Source of the DNA: Candidatus Gastranaerophilales bacterium
GTDB lineage: Bacteria; Cyanobacteriota; Vampirovibrionia; Gastranaerophilales; Gastranaerophilaceae
Assembly: GCA_944326475.1 (NCBI GenBank)
Contig: CALVEC010000001.1
Coordinates: 105,985-169,984, forward strand
Direction of reading: 5' to 3'
Length of the DNA: 64,000 bases
The position numbers and the translations under genes are program-made. The notes beneath the pieces are model-generated. The model did not search any database and was not told the DNA's origin. It saw only the letters and a program-made list of their open reading frames with translations. This document shows positions 28,201-37,457 of this stretch, in pieces; positions within the stretch are counted from its first letter, which is position 1; the number at the start of each line of letters is the position of its first letter.

Positions 28201-29681
28201 AGGTCAATATTTCCGTAACCCGATATTGACATATAAGGCAGGGGACCAAGGTCAAAACCGACAATATCATGGATTGGCACAAGCATATAATGCGCTGTTT
28301 TAAGATTAACACTATCAGTTGATTTTATCTTAATCTCGCCTGCACCAAAAGGTTTTAATTCAGAGAACCCCTCAATTACAACATACTGCTGTTTTTTCAA
28401 GTCCGCAAAAACTTTTGTGTAAAGATTAACCTGTTTACCCGTAAATTCGAGGCTCATTGAACAGGGCGCAACTATCGGCTTTTCTTTTAAAATGTGCAAG
28501 TCAACAAGCTCTGCCTTTCCGTATAAAAGAGGGGATTTAGAGCTGCCCTTAAGATTCAGGGAAGCGGTTATTGTCCCCCAAACGCCGTATTTTTTCAGTT
28601 TTTCAACAGCACGGTTTGTATTCGGAGCCGGCGGCAGCATTGCAATAAGGCAGTGAACATCAGATGAGGGCAAATCTGCCTTCAAGTCAAAACCCGGATT
28701 TTTCCCGGTAATATCTTTTATAAGACCGGAAATTACAGCCTGCCACTGCGGCGCGCTGATTGCAAGTTTATCAATAATAAGACTGTTCTGCTTGAACCCG
28801 CCTGTAAAATCAGCCGTTGTCTTTCCACTAAGGATTACGGATTCACCCGGGTTTTTGGTTATAAACGAAAAATTTTCTAATTTTGCATTTACACGAACAT
28901 TTTTTTCAATATCAAAATCAGCCTCAATCTTGCCGTCAAGAGTCAGCAGGTCCTTTTTCAGCAGCTCTGCGGCATAAGGTTTAAAATATGCTGCATCAAA
29001 ATTTTTAACTGCACCTTTTATGCGAAAATCTTTTCTTGCAGTATTTTTCAACACGGGAAGTTTTGTATTTACTGCAGCATCAAGCCCCATTCGCCCGCCA
29101 TCAGCGTCTATATACGCCTTCATCGATAAAAAGACATATTTACCTTCGCGGTAATCTTTTATTTTTACATCCTCAAGGCATAATGTTGTATTTTTTTTGA
29201 GTTTTTCATCAACAAATTCGACTTTAGAATCAAGAACAGCGCCGCTCAAACGTTTGAGTCTTAAATCAGCAGGCTTCAATCTATATGAGCCGAGCTGCAG
29301 ATGAGAGTCTTTGTCCCTGATTAATTTGACATAAAGATTTTCAATAACAGCATTTCTCAGGTTGATATTGCCAAAAACAGCAGGCAAAAGAGAAATCTTT
29401 GCTGATATATAATCTGCCTTTATGACATCACCTCCGCTTACATCGGACAAAGAAGGCGTTTTTGAGCTGAACTTTAGCGAAAAGTCAGGATATGTCCTGA
29501 TTTTTGCGGATTCATAACTAAGTGTCATGCCGGTTTTTGATTTTATTGCAGAAACAACCGAACCGTTATCAAACAGCCTGTTTACCCAAAACGGCAAGAC
29601 GAAAACAAACAAAAACTCCGTGACAAAAACTGCCGCAACGAAAAATAATATAACAAATTTTAAATTTTTTTTTAATTTCAT
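25227..29681 (-). CDS. Very large AsmA/TamB-like (DUF3971-type) envelope protein
   Basis: 1484 residues. One N-terminal membrane helix (FVILFFVAAVFVTEFLFVFV) is followed by an almost uninterrupted series of amphipathic beta-strands. Repeats of the type G-x-L-D-G-K-x-x-x-D/N appear throughout (DLTLDGKIEADFDI, SGYGNIDLLTRG), and the C-terminal ~200 residues resemble the AsmA_2/DUF3971 end. Such proteins form a hydrophobic groove that moves phospholipids between membranes. The gene leads a coupled unit with the prenyl synthase and lepB. Exact family membership needs a profile search. Confidence 0.75.
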   Translation of the reverse strand: MKLKKNLKFVILFFVAAVFVTEFLFVFVLPFWVNRLFDNGSVVSAIKSKTGMTLSYESAKIRTYPDFSLKFSSKTPSLSDVSGGDVIKADYISAKISLLPAVFGNINLRNAVIENLYVKLIRDKDSHLQLGSYRLKPADLRLKRLSGAVLDSKVEFVDEKLKKNTTLCLEDVKIKDYREGKYVFLSMKAYIDADGGRMGLDAAVNTKLPVLKNTARKDFRIKGAVKNFDAAYFKPYAAELLKKDLLTLDGKIEADFDIEKNVRVNAKLENFSFITKNPGESVILSGKTTADFTGGFKQNSLIIDKLAISAPQWQAVISGLIKDITGKNPGFDLKADLPSSDVHCLIAMLPPAPNTNRAVEKLKKYGVWGTITASLNLKGSSKSPLLYGKAELVDLHILKEKPIVAPCSMSLEFTGKQVNLYTKVFADLKKQQYVVIEGFSELKPFGAGEIKIKSTDSVNLKTAHYMLVPIHDIVGFDLGPLPYMSISGYGNIDLLTRGTVFDGEAFGGFRFKDTTAMLKGLKTRIENAGGYLDFNGKDMTFVMDKAQIKGCPVTVKGTANLDGKIDFNIHSPAIFTDELVSIVNNSLLLNSKKLYTEKIQKASGKASVDIELKGVVKNFSDLKDVSDLDFSGLAILKNNSVSIESIPEIKAVNGKIKFDNKDVSADIESSIFDSKFILKAYFDNNEKASVEMHSPALKLDEVFSYAMSTVSRRADIPKTGALLNFKASYSGNPYKINPENINAKGYLVPQKRNSNDDVFIKSGEFSLKKNTFRLKNFDTAIFNTSAHADAVIYGILGSNPKVNGNLTLVNFDISNFNKIRNVKMLPAGIKKALLAYENYDGRADVRLSCENNKVSGEIRLLGLKFLQSAYKIPITIDSGNIFINNNKITLKSINANFDNVPIFINAYINGFSGNPEMKGYLTTKVTESFVNKYINEHLSYPVKPKGDITLTAEVSGTPEKYNADIKLRLEKEADIYYMGANLDDTEEEREVNANLSVHKNVIKINSLDYLRFMTSQNDYVYPRRIINVHGGLKYGKDKIFFNNLHILTENNANVKLFNVLFKKSVLKKGMFNCNLVLNGDSEAPVVTGKAGMLELDMPLYTTLIKDVSMQFTPSVVNLSMNGMSYGSDFVLKTVIKNRPSLPVVIDNLKISSKSVELDHILDSLTQVTLSSGIKLDDETDSLQDTKKQSDMLSNAIIKNGSITADTMKVRGLPAKNFKAGFKLDKDLILRVENLAFDVAEGAVLGKAKYDFKTGKVSAEIRAKHVDANKIATAVFEAKDQIFGYLNGSMFFTTRGNTEEERLSNVSGTVYFEINDGKMPKLGSVEYLLKASSLFKSGLTGVSINNFIDLIAPVKTGYFNSIKGLLLISRGKAKNVEIFSSGENLSMYIKGTYDIPESFADLNVYGRLTKKADNILGPVGNMSFNSLLNLIPGFKLDRREKTAIIKELNKIPGVEFNDMQYRIFNAKIHGDINSDKYVKYFKWIE

Positions 29682-29912
29682 AAACCGTAAGGCTGTTTAC
29701 CATCCTCCGCTCCGCTAAGCCATTTTATCACAAAGACGACAGCTAAACAAATAATTTTCATATAGTAAATTGAGCGGAGGGCTTTTTATTTTTTAATATC
29801 TTAATAATTTTTAATATTTTCCAAAGAAAAAATCAATTTTTGTATAAATATATACTTTATATATATAAGAGAGCAAGAGAGAGAGAGAATTGAAAACAAA
29901 GAGGTAAATGAG

Positions 29913-29978
29913 ATGAGAGCATTATTAATGAGATTTATAAACAGAAAAAGAAAATTCACTGTTTACGATTTAGTTTAA
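29913..29978 (+). CDS. Candidate 21-residue microprotein or leader peptide
   Basis: ATG at 29913 with GAGG eight bases upstream (29901-29904). It encodes MRALLMRFINRKRKFTVYDL followed by V and a stop. The N-terminal half is amphipathic and strongly basic. The A+T-rich TATATA region upstream could be its promoter. There is no homology I can recognise. It could be a leader peptide for the helicase gene or chance. Confidence 0.35.
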   Translation: MRALLMRFINRKRKFTVYDLV

Positions 29979-30032
29979 AAACACTTTCAGCCGGCAGGCT
30001 TATGAGAGATTACAGTTCACTGTGTAAAATTG

Positions 30033-30041
30033 TGCTACAAT
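30033..30041 (+). promoter_or_regulatory. Extended -10 promoter of the helicase gene
   Basis: TGCTACAAT fits TGnTATAAT. The start codon at 30051 lies nine bases beyond the -10 box, so the transcript leader would be 0-3 bases. Confidence 0.5.
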
Positions 30042-30050
30042 AGCATTGTT

Positions 30051-33000
30051 ATGTTACTAACCGGCTCATCACGAACAAATCGCACGCAAATTCTTGCACA
30101 GAAATATATAGAACTTGTAAAAAGCGGGGTGCCCTCATCTGGAATACTTGTGCTGCTTCAAAACAACCACAAAAAAGAGTTTTTTAAAGAATCCGTAAAA
30201 AAAGAACTGACAGTACTTGAAAATCCCAAGATTTACACATTTTTCGGACTTGTTTACAACACGATAAAACTGGACTGGGCAGACATAGAAAGCAAAATAC
30301 CCTATGACGGAGCAAGAATCGTACCAAACCTTACAGGGCTTGAAATTTCTCAGTACTTATTCAAAAAATGCATTAAAAATACTGGCTTTTTGGACTACAA
30401 TTCAAAAATTAATCTTCTGCACCAATTGTTTCGCAGATACTCGCTTATTGTGCAAAACGGACTTTCGGACAGAGAAGCGGAAAAACGTTCACAGCTTCTC
30501 GGGGAGAGTTTTGCACCGGACGCAAAGGCTGCCATTGACCGTTTCAAATACTATACGCTAAAATACCGGGCATTTGACTACATAAGACAGTGTGCAGTCT
30601 TTAACAGCCTGAAAGAAGATTCAGTGCTTCTAAAAAACGTAAAATACCTGATACTTGATGACGCCGATGAAATTACAAACGCGCAGTACAATTTTCTTGA
30701 ACACATAAAACCTCGTCTTTGTGGCTGGTTTGTCGGCATGGACAAACATGGCGTTTCGAGAGCAGGGTTTTTATGCGGGGATTTCAGCATGCCCGGCAGA
30801 ATCGAAAAACTTTTCGGGAATGAAGTTAAAAAACTTGATGACATCCCTGTTTCACCCGTAAAAGTAAAGCATATTTGCTGTTCAAAATATATTGAAATGG
30901 TAAAAGAAGCGTTTGAAAAGGCGGCATATTTAGTAAAAAGAGAAGGTCTAAAACCGCAGGACATAACGATTGCGGTGCCGGAAACAAACAGTGCTGTCAA
31001 ATTCTTTGCAGCAGAAATTTTCGGCGCAAAAAATATCAAGTATCAAATTTTCTCGGGCAGCGAAAAAATAGCTGATGATAAAATCATAAAAAATATTTTA
31101 TCCGTGCTTAAATACGTTCACCCCGTATTGTCCGCAAAAATAACAACAGCGGATATAAGAGGGATATTTCACACACTTCTTGAAATACCGCTCAAAGATA
31201 CGCTGCCCGTGGTAATGGAGTTTAATAAAAAAGGAACGGTAAATTCCGAAAATCTTTTTGAGGAAGAAAATTATAATGAAAAATTGAAAATATTCCTGCA
31301 AGTCACGGAAGAATTGAAAAATTCAGCGCTTCCGCTCTCCTCGCAGGCTGAATTTGTAATTGATAAACTGGTAAACACCGGAAATTCGGCAATAATACAT
31401 AAAATAAACTTTTTAATTAAGCAAATCAGAGATTTTGAAAAGGTTTTTGAAGAACAAGCACCGGATTTAAACTTTCAACAGAGTATAATAATCCAGCTTG
31501 AAAACACAATTGTATCAGAAAACCCCTGTGATTCTCCGGTTGTAGAACCTGATGCCCTGTGTATTGCCACAGCCCAAAAGATTATCGACTTGAAGATAGA
31601 ATCAAAAACAGCGCTATGGCTGGATATAACAGGCATGGGATGGACAAAAGAGGACACGGGCACCATCTACAACTCCTGGGTTTTTCAACCCGGCTGGAGT
31701 AAGGAAGATTTCACATTTGACGACAATCTCGAACTCACTAAAGAAAAGACAAAACGCATACTTCGCAAACTTGACCTGCTGTCAAGCGTGACTATATACG
31801 CATATTCTGCGCTGTTTGATATAAACGGACTGGAAAACACCGGCGGAATTATTGATTTTCTTGAGTTTGAAAAGGAAGAAAAGGAAACACCCGCTGCATT
31901 TAAATTTACCCCCAGAGAAGACCAGAAGCCTGTACTGGCATACAAAGGCGGCAAACTCGCAATATCAGCGGTACCCGGCGCCGGAAAAACAACAATTCTC
32001 CTGGCTCTTGTTGCAAAACTGTTAAAACAGGGCGTGAATCCCGAAAATATTTTTGTATTAACATATATGGACTCTGCTGCCAGAAATTTTAAAGAACGCA
32101 TAAAAAATCTCTGTCCGGATTCCGATTCGCTTCCGAACATTTCAACAATCCACGGACTTGCACTAAGAATACTTAAAGAAAATTCCAATTACACAAAAAT
32201 CGGTCTCAACGCTGATTTTGAGGTATGCGACGACAACGAACGCCAGAAAATTCTGCGGGAAGCAATTGCCGCTCTCGGACTAAACCATGATGACTACGAC
32301 CGTTACGAAAAGGCAATATCCGCCCTGAAGCTCTCGGGTGCAAAAAAACTTATACAGCCAAAATTTAAGGAGACAAAAGAGTTTCTGGAACTTTTTAAAC
32401 TATACAATCGCACGCTTAAATCACGCAATCTCGTCGATTATGACGACATGCTGCGGCTTGCGGTCGTGCTGCTTGAGAAACACAGGGACATAAGAGAGCA
32501 TTATACAAAATTATGCCGCTATATTATCGAAGACGAAGCGCAGGACTCGTCTAAGGTTCAGCAGAATCTGCTTGGTATTCTCTCCGGTTTTTACGGCAAC
32601 CTCATACGCTGCGGCGATATTAACCAATCAATCACAACAACGTTTACAAATGCAGATACTGAGGGATTCAGAGAATTTATAGAAAAAAATCCCTGCGTAA
32701 AAATGGAACACTCGCAGCGCTGTGCAAGAGGAATATACGAACTTGCAAATATGCTGGCAACGAAGGGAAATGAAGCATTTGACGGAAGAAATGCATTTTA
32801 TAAGACTTTAATGAAACCTGTTGAGGGGAAAAATCCGGTTTCCTCAAATTGCGTAGAAACAGGGCTTTTTGAAGATTTTAACTCAGAGAGAAGCTATATT
32901 GTCTCAAAAATCAGAGAAATATACGCAAAAGACAAAAACGCAAGCATAGCAATTCTTTTGCGGAGTAACTATCAGATAGAAGAATACTCAAATTTTCTTG

Positions 33001-33887
33001 CAAATGCGGGATTTGATGTGGTTACACGTACAGACGCGCTTGAACGCCAGCCGGCATTTCAGCTTATACTAAGGCTCTTAAAATTTGTAAAGTCGCCCTG
33101 GGACAATGAAAATGTCGTAAATTTCATGAAAACACTCACGGAACAGCGGCTTTGCAGCTTGAGTTTCACGGACATTGCTGCCGTTGAAAATCTTAAACAG
33201 CCCTTTATATCGCATAATCCTGACGAGTTTGAATCGGAAGCTCTGACGCAGCTGCACTGGGATTTGGATTACTGGCTTGAGTCTTCCGAGCTTCCGCCGG
33301 AGGAGTTTGCGACAAAAGCAGGCATGTACTATTACAACTCTGACATTGAAATTTCAAACGTTTACATGATTTCAATTTTTATCAAAAAATTGTCTAATTT
33401 ATATGTACAAGATTTCACGGAAAGACTGGAGACCATCTCAAAAAAAGCTTCTGCAGGCAGATTTAAACTGTTTGACAAAGAAGAAAACGAGGACGACACA
33501 AACGAACGCGGAAAAATTATGCTTATGACATATCACAAATCAAAAGGCGATGAATTTGACTACGTATTTATACCCGAACTGAGCGAAGATATGCTGCCCT
33601 TTAAACAGGAAAACGTAAAAATCAAGGCTCAGGAATATTTTATGGAAAGTATTAAAGCTTTGAATCCTGAATACACAAGAAAAAATGAACACGAATTAAA
33701 GATGAACATACTCGAAGAAAATCTGCGGCTTTTGTATGTTGCAATCACAAGGGCAAAACTCGGGCTTTTTATCACCTGCGCCGGAAAATACAAGAAATTC
33801 TCAAGACTCAAAGATGTGAAGCCGTCTGAATTTTTTGAAATGCCGTATATTTCCGCACTGTCCGAAAACAAATACGCGAAGGTCTAA
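30051..33887 (+). CDS. AddB-AddA-like fused SF1 helicase
   Basis: 1278 residues. Residues 1-~600 look like an inactivated UvrD-type helicase: the P-loop is GSSRTNRT with no Lys, followed by a Walker-B-like LILDDADE, as in the N-terminal half of AddB. Residues ~620-1278 are an active UvrD/AddA-type helicase: AVPGAGKTT P-loop (Lys ~647), STIHGLALRIL, IIEDEAQDSS, MTYHKSKGDEFDYVFIPELS, LLYVAITRAK. A PD-(D/E)XK nuclease is encoded next. The pair probably forms an AddAB-like double-strand-break resection enzyme. The ATG at 30051 is preferred to 30030. Confidence 0.75.
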   Translation: MLLTGSSRTNRTQILAQKYIELVKSGVPSSGILVLLQNNHKKEFFKESVKKELTVLENPKIYTFFGLVYNTIKLDWADIESKIPYDGARIVPNLTGLEISQYLFKKCIKNTGFLDYNSKINLLHQLFRRYSLIVQNGLSDREAEKRSQLLGESFAPDAKAAIDRFKYYTLKYRAFDYIRQCAVFNSLKEDSVLLKNVKYLILDDADEITNAQYNFLEHIKPRLCGWFVGMDKHGVSRAGFLCGDFSMPGRIEKLFGNEVKKLDDIPVSPVKVKHICCSKYIEMVKEAFEKAAYLVKREGLKPQDITIAVPETNSAVKFFAAEIFGAKNIKYQIFSGSEKIADDKIIKNILSVLKYVHPVLSAKITTADIRGIFHTLLEIPLKDTLPVVMEFNKKGTVNSENLFEEENYNEKLKIFLQVTEELKNSALPLSSQAEFVIDKLVNTGNSAIIHKINFLIKQIRDFEKVFEEQAPDLNFQQSIIIQLENTIVSENPCDSPVVEPDALCIATAQKIIDLKIESKTALWLDITGMGWTKEDTGTIYNSWVFQPGWSKEDFTFDDNLELTKEKTKRILRKLDLLSSVTIYAYSALFDINGLENTGGIIDFLEFEKEEKETPAAFKFTPREDQKPVLAYKGGKLAISAVPGAGKTTILLALVAKLLKQGVNPENIFVLTYMDSAARNFKERIKNLCPDSDSLPNISTIHGLALRILKENSNYTKIGLNADFEVCDDNERQKILREAIAALGLNHDDYDRYEKAISALKLSGAKKLIQPKFKETKEFLELFKLYNRTLKSRNLVDYDDMLRLAVVLLEKHRDIREHYTKLCRYIIEDEAQDSSKVQQNLLGILSGFYGNLIRCGDINQSITTTFTNADTEGFREFIEKNPCVKMEHSQRCARGIYELANMLATKGNEAFDGRNAFYKTLMKPVEGKNPVSSNCVETGLFEDFNSERSYIVSKIREIYAKDKNASIAILLRSNYQIEEYSNFLANAGFDVVTRTDALERQPAFQLILRLLKFVKSPWDNENVVNFMKTLTEQRLCSLSFTDIAAVENLKQPFISHNPDEFESEALTQLHWDLDYWLESSELPPEEFATKAGMYYYNSDIEISNVYMISIFIKKLSNLYVQDFTERLETISKKASAGRFKLFDKEENEDDTNERGKIMLMTYHKSKGDEFDYVFIPELSEDMLPFKQENVKIKAQEYFMESIKALNPEYTRKNEHELKMNILEENLRLLYVAITRAKLGLFITCAGKYKKFSRLKDVKPSEFFEMPYISALSENKYAKV

Positions 33888-33932
33888 TAAACACCGGTCA
33901 AAATAAATTTAAACTATCAATAAGGAGAATTT

Positions 33933-34592
33933 GTGGAAAAAACTTATACGATAAATATGCTGAAAACCTTTGAGGACTGTCCGCAGCGCTACAAATTTAT
34001 GTACGTAGACAACATGCGCTTTCCCGAACAAAAAAACTCAAAAACAGAGACAGGCACAAAAATACACGCGCTTATAAACTACAAGCTGAACGGAAAAGAC
34101 GTGTCCAAAATGGTGGAACAGCTTGATAAAAACGACAAGCTCCTCTGGTACAATTTTTTAAATTCACCGGTTTTAAAGTACCATTTTTTGGAAAGCGAGT
34201 ATGCGTTTGATGTAAAATTCGGCACCAGCCGGCTGACAGGGCGTATTGACGCGCTGTTTGAGACAGACGGAGAATATGTAATAGTTGATTGGAAAACAGG
34301 TGAAATATCCGATGAAAACGAGCGTTTTCAGACGATGTTCTACCTTTGTGCACTCTATGAAGTATACAAACAAAAACACCTGCCGGTGACTTATGATTCG
34401 TTTTCCCTGCGCTACGTCCTTTTAAATACCGGAACAAGCATACGCATTGTTTTCAGCGAAGACCTCTTTATGCAGTACAGAAATAAAATAATCGGCATTA
34501 TCGACAAAATAGAAACAGGAGAAAATTATTTCTGCTATAAAACAGATAAATGCAAAAACTGCAAATACCTCAAATTTTGTCCGTACTGGTAG
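33933..34592 (+). CDS. RecB/AddB-type PD-(D/E)XK nuclease with Fe-S cysteines
   Basis: 219 residues starting at GTG (33933) after TAAGGAG. Nuclease residues are visible: His in TGTKIHALINYK, Asp in TGRIDALFE, and Asp/Lys in VIVDWKTGE. Cysteines in FEDCPQRY and in KCKNCKYLKFC at the end match the four-Cys Fe-S pattern of AddB and Cas4-like nucleases. It follows the fused helicase by 45 bp and probably supplies its nuclease. A stand-alone Cas4 is unlikely because no cas genes or CRISPR array are present. Confidence 0.85.
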   Translation: MEKTYTINMLKTFEDCPQRYKFMYVDNMRFPEQKNSKTETGTKIHALINYKLNGKDVSKMVEQLDKNDKLLWYNFLNSPVLKYHFLESEYAFDVKFGTSRLTGRIDALFETDGEYVIVDWKTGEISDENERFQTMFYLCALYEVYKQKHLPVTYDSFSLRYVLLNTGTSIRIVFSEDLFMQYRNKIIGIIDKIETGENYFCYKTDKCKNCKYLKFCPYW

Positions 34593-34654
34593 GCTGCATA
34601 CAGCCGACTGCCCCGGTATGTTATTGAACGGGCGTGGCGTCAAATTAAGACGTT

Positions 34655-36220
34655 TCAAGCGCTGTGAAGAATTAAACCGTAGACAATACTGTCGACTATC
34701 GCCATATAAGACGCCTCGATTATGTTCTCGCTGACACCGACAGTGTCCCACTTATTAAAACCGTCTGTTGTTTCTATGTTTACACGAACCTGTGCAGCAG
34801 TGCCGTCTGCGCCGTCAAGGATTCTGACCTTGAAATCATTCAATTTATAGAAATGTATCTGAGGGAAGACATCTTTAAGCGCCTTACGGAAAGCCTTGTC
34901 CAGTGCATTGACAGGACCGTCGCCCTCAGAGACGGTGTGAATTATCTCATCTCCTACCTGAATTTTTACGGAGGCTTCCGTATTTATATTTGAAATACCC
35001 GCTATTGTATCGCCGATAATTCTATAACCGAGCAGTTTAAAAAATTCTCTTTTCTGCCCCAAAATTTCCATCACAAGCAGCTCAAACGACGCCTCGGCAC
35101 CCTCGAATGCAAAACCTTTCCATTCAAGCTTTTTGATACGGTCAATTATTCTCGGTATATCTTTTTCAGAGACATTGTCAACAAAGCGCAAATGTTCAAT
35201 TTTTTCACGAACTGATGCAGCGCCCGCCTGGTCGCTGATTAAAATTTTTCTTGAATTGCCGACAGATTCGGGAGAAATGTGCTCGTATGTCCCGGAGTTT
35301 TTTGCAACCCCGCTTGCATGGACTCCCGCTTTATGTGCAAAAGCACTCCGCCCGACAAAAGGCTGGTTTGCGGGAGCTGAGACATTGGCAATCTCAGCGA
35401 TTGAGTTAGCAGCATATACAAGTTTTGTTAAATTTTTGCCTATAACATCAACTCCCTTCTTGAGCTGCAAATTCGGTATAATTGAACAGAGGTTTGCATT
35501 TCCGCAGCGTTCTCCGTAGCCGTTTATTGTACCCTGAATTTGAAAAGCACCGGCGTCGGCTGCCGCTATGGAATTTGCAACCGCCATATCACCGTCGTTG
35601 TGTGCATGAATACCCAAAACAGCCTCAGGAATTGTTTCTTTTACGATTTTGGTAATTTTATAAATTTCGGTATTTATACAACCGCCGTTTGTATCGCAAA
35701 GTACAATACGTTCTGCGCCTGCTTCATACGCTGATTTTATTGCAGCAATTGCATAATCGGGATTGTTTTTATAACCGTCAAAAAAGTGCTCCGCGTCAAA
35801 AAACACCTGTCTGCCGTTTTGTTTCAGGTACTTAACGCTTTCTCTTATCATATTTAAATTTTCTTCAAGGGTAGTATTCAAAGCTTCAGTAACATGAAAA
35901 TCCCATGTTTTCCCGAAAATAGTAATTATCTCAGTATTTGCGGACAAGAGCATGTTCAAAACCTTATCGTCTTCCGGACGTACTTTAGGCTTTTTGGTGC
36001 AGCCAAACGCTGTTATGCGGGCGCTTTTAAGTTTTAAATTTTCAATTTCCCTAAAAACTTCCTCATCAACCGGATTGGCACCGGGCCAGCCGGCTTCAAT
36101 GTAATCAATACCAAGTGCGTCAAGAAGTTTTATGATTTTTATTTTGTCGGATACCGAGAAATTTATTCCCTCGGATTGTGCACCGTCTCTTAAAGTTGTG
36201 TCATAGATTTCTGTTTTCAT
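34655..36220 (-). CDS. cimA: Citramalate synthase
   Basis: 521 residues from the ATG at 36220 (AAAAGGACAAGA upstream); starts further upstream run back into the ilvC end. It has the HMGL-like TIM barrel TTLRDGAQSEGINFS, an HAHND metal motif in LGIHAHNDGDMAVA, and a C-terminal LeuA dimer domain. The architecture is the TIGR00977 type of citramalate synthase rather than LeuA. It condenses pyruvate with acetyl-CoA, the first step of the threonine-independent isoleucine route. ilvC lies directly upstream on the same strand. Confidence 0.9.
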   Translation of the reverse strand: MKTEIYDTTLRDGAQSEGINFSVSDKIKIIKLLDALGIDYIEAGWPGANPVDEEVFREIENLKLKSARITAFGCTKKPKVRPEDDKVLNMLLSANTEIITIFGKTWDFHVTEALNTTLEENLNMIRESVKYLKQNGRQVFFDAEHFFDGYKNNPDYAIAAIKSAYEAGAERIVLCDTNGGCINTEIYKITKIVKETIPEAVLGIHAHNDGDMAVANSIAAADAGAFQIQGTINGYGERCGNANLCSIIPNLQLKKGVDVIGKNLTKLVYAANSIAEIANVSAPANQPFVGRSAFAHKAGVHASGVAKNSGTYEHISPESVGNSRKILISDQAGAASVREKIEHLRFVDNVSEKDIPRIIDRIKKLEWKGFAFEGAEASFELLVMEILGQKREFFKLLGYRIIGDTIAGISNINTEASVKIQVGDEIIHTVSEGDGPVNALDKAFRKALKDVFPQIHFYKLNDFKVRILDGADGTAAQVRVNIETTDGFNKWDTVGVSENIIEASYMAIVDSIVYGLILHSA

Positions 36221-36240
36221 TCTTGTCCTTTTATTAAAGA

Positions 36241-36270
36241 AGCCGGCACAAGTGTAACTATGCCGGCTCG
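36241..36270 (-). terminator. Hairpin between ilvC and cimA
   Basis: AGCCGGCA (36241-36248) and TGCCGGCT (36261-36268) pair perfectly. On the minus strand the stem is followed by a weak T-rich run, so it may partly terminate ilvC transcripts before cimA. Confidence 0.5.
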
Positions 36271-36287
36271 CAATTCTAAACAAAATA

Positions 36288-37319
36288 CTAGTTTTTAGCT
36301 CTGTTAATGATTTTATTGCTGTCATCAACCCAGGTGAATTTAGCGCGGAGTTCTTTTCCGACTTTTTCAATCTGGTGTTCTTCGCCTTCTTTTTCAAGCT
36401 CTTTGAATTTTTTCATACCTGAATTGTATTCATCGAGCCATTCTGTAGCAAATTTTCCGCTCTGGATTTCAGAGAGCACTTTTTTCATTTCATCTTTAAC
36501 CGCAGGAGTAATAATTCTCGGTCCGATAGTCATATCGCCCCATTCTGCAGTGTTAGAGATTGAATATCTCATATCTGAGATACCGCCCTGATTAACAAGG
36601 TCAACAATAAGTTTCATCTCGTGCAAGCACTCAAAATAAGCCATATACGGTGAATATCCTGCTTCAACAAGTGTTTCAAAACCGGCTTTTAAAAGTGCGG
36701 TCAAACCGCCGCAAAGAACGCACTGTTCGCCAAAAAGGTCAGTTTCGGTTTCTTCTTTGAAGTTTGTTTCATAAATACCTGCTCTGCCGGCACCGATTGC
36801 TGACGCATAAGCAAGTGCAACTTCTTTTGAGTCGCCTGAAGGATCTTGATACACCGCAATAAGAGACGGAACGCCTTTGCCTGCTTCGTATTCGCTTCTG
36901 ACTGTATGTCCGGGACCTTTGGGTGCAACCATAAGTACATTTACATCAGCAGGCGGAACAATTTTTTTGAAGTGGATATTAAATCCATGCGCAAACATCA
37001 AATACTGCCCTTTTCTCAGGTGGGGTTTAATTTGTTCTTCATAAACCTTTGCCTGAACTTCGTCAGGAATAAGAATCTGGATTACATCAGCCCATTCTAC
37101 CGCTTCTTCAATGGGCATAACCTTCAAACCGAGAGCCTGTGCTTTTTTTGCAGAAGCTCCGTTTGGTCTTAAGCCTACTACAACATCGCAGCCGGAATCT
37201 TTCAGGTTGGTTGACTGACCGTAGCCCTGAGAACCAAAACCGATTACAGCAATTTTTTTATCTAAAATTTTGCTTTTGTCAATGTCTTTGTCCATGTAAA
37301 CTTTAAATTCGTTGCTCAT
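36288..37319 (-). CDS. ilvC: Ketol-acid reductoisomerase
   Basis: 343 residues, the short class I form. The NADPH-binding loop is [18 protein letters not shown]; the catalytic region has [20 protein letters not shown], and [10 protein letters not shown] is typical. AAAGGAGTTAAGTAA precedes the ATG. It makes the dihydroxy acids of valine and isoleucine synthesis and is upstream of cimA in the same direction. Confidence 0.96.
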   Translation of the reverse strand: MSNEFKVYMDKDIDKSKILDKKIAVIGFGSQGYGQSTNLKDSGCDVVVGLRPNGASAKKAQALGLKVMPIEEAVEWADVIQILIPDEVQAKVYEEQIKPHLRKGQYLMFAHGFNIHFKKIVPPADVNVLMVAPKGPGHTVRSEYEAGKGVPSLIAVYQDPSGDSKEVALAYASAIGAGRAGIYETNFKEETETDLFGEQCVLCGGLTALLKAGFETLVEAGYSPYMAYFECLHEMKLIVDLVNQGGISDMRYSISNTAEWGDMTIGPRIITPAVKDEMKKVLSEIQSGKFATEWLDEYNSGMKKFKELEKEGEEHQIEKVGKELRAKFTWVDDSNKIINRAKN

Positions 37320-37348
37320 TTACTTAACTCCTTTTATTGTGTGTACTA

Positions 37349-37378
37349 ATTTTAGCATATAATAAAATATATGAGCAA
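37349..37378 (-). promoter_or_regulatory. Promoter of ilvC
   Basis: Minus strand TTGCTC, 18 bases, TGCTAAAAT, an extended -10 with TAAAAT at 37349-37354. A Shine-Dalgarno leader of about 25 bases follows. Confidence 0.5.
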
Positions 37379-37382
37379 ATAT

Positions 37383-37436
37383 TTCATATAATCAACTAAC
37401 CCCGATACATCCGCAAGCGGGTTCACTCTCAGACAA
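37383..37436. repeat. AGTCAACT-type intergenic repeat, short copy
   Basis: It reads ATATAATCAACTAACCCCG, then CGCAAGCGGGTTCACTCTCAGACAAA. It is a shortened relative of the repeats at 7293 and 38818, placed between divergent ilvC and bioA. Confidence 0.55.
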
Positions 37437-37457
37437 ATAATATTTATTGGAGAAAAA

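Larger units (their letters stand above)
29682..30050. other. Divergent intergenic region with a GA run and a microORF
   Basis: An A+T-rich stretch between divergent genes. A TATATATAAG region near 29858 is followed by a GAGA run (29869-29890), then the 21-codon ORF at 29913-29978. The promoter of the helicase gene lies at the right end. A fragment ATATAGTAAATTGAGCGGAGG at 29760 weakly resembles the AGTCAACT repeat. Confidence 0.5.

Noticed and set aside
33933..34592. Cas4 nuclease suggesting a CRISPR system
   Set aside because: No CRISPR array or other cas gene in the window. Adjacency to the AddAB-like helicase explains the nuclease better.
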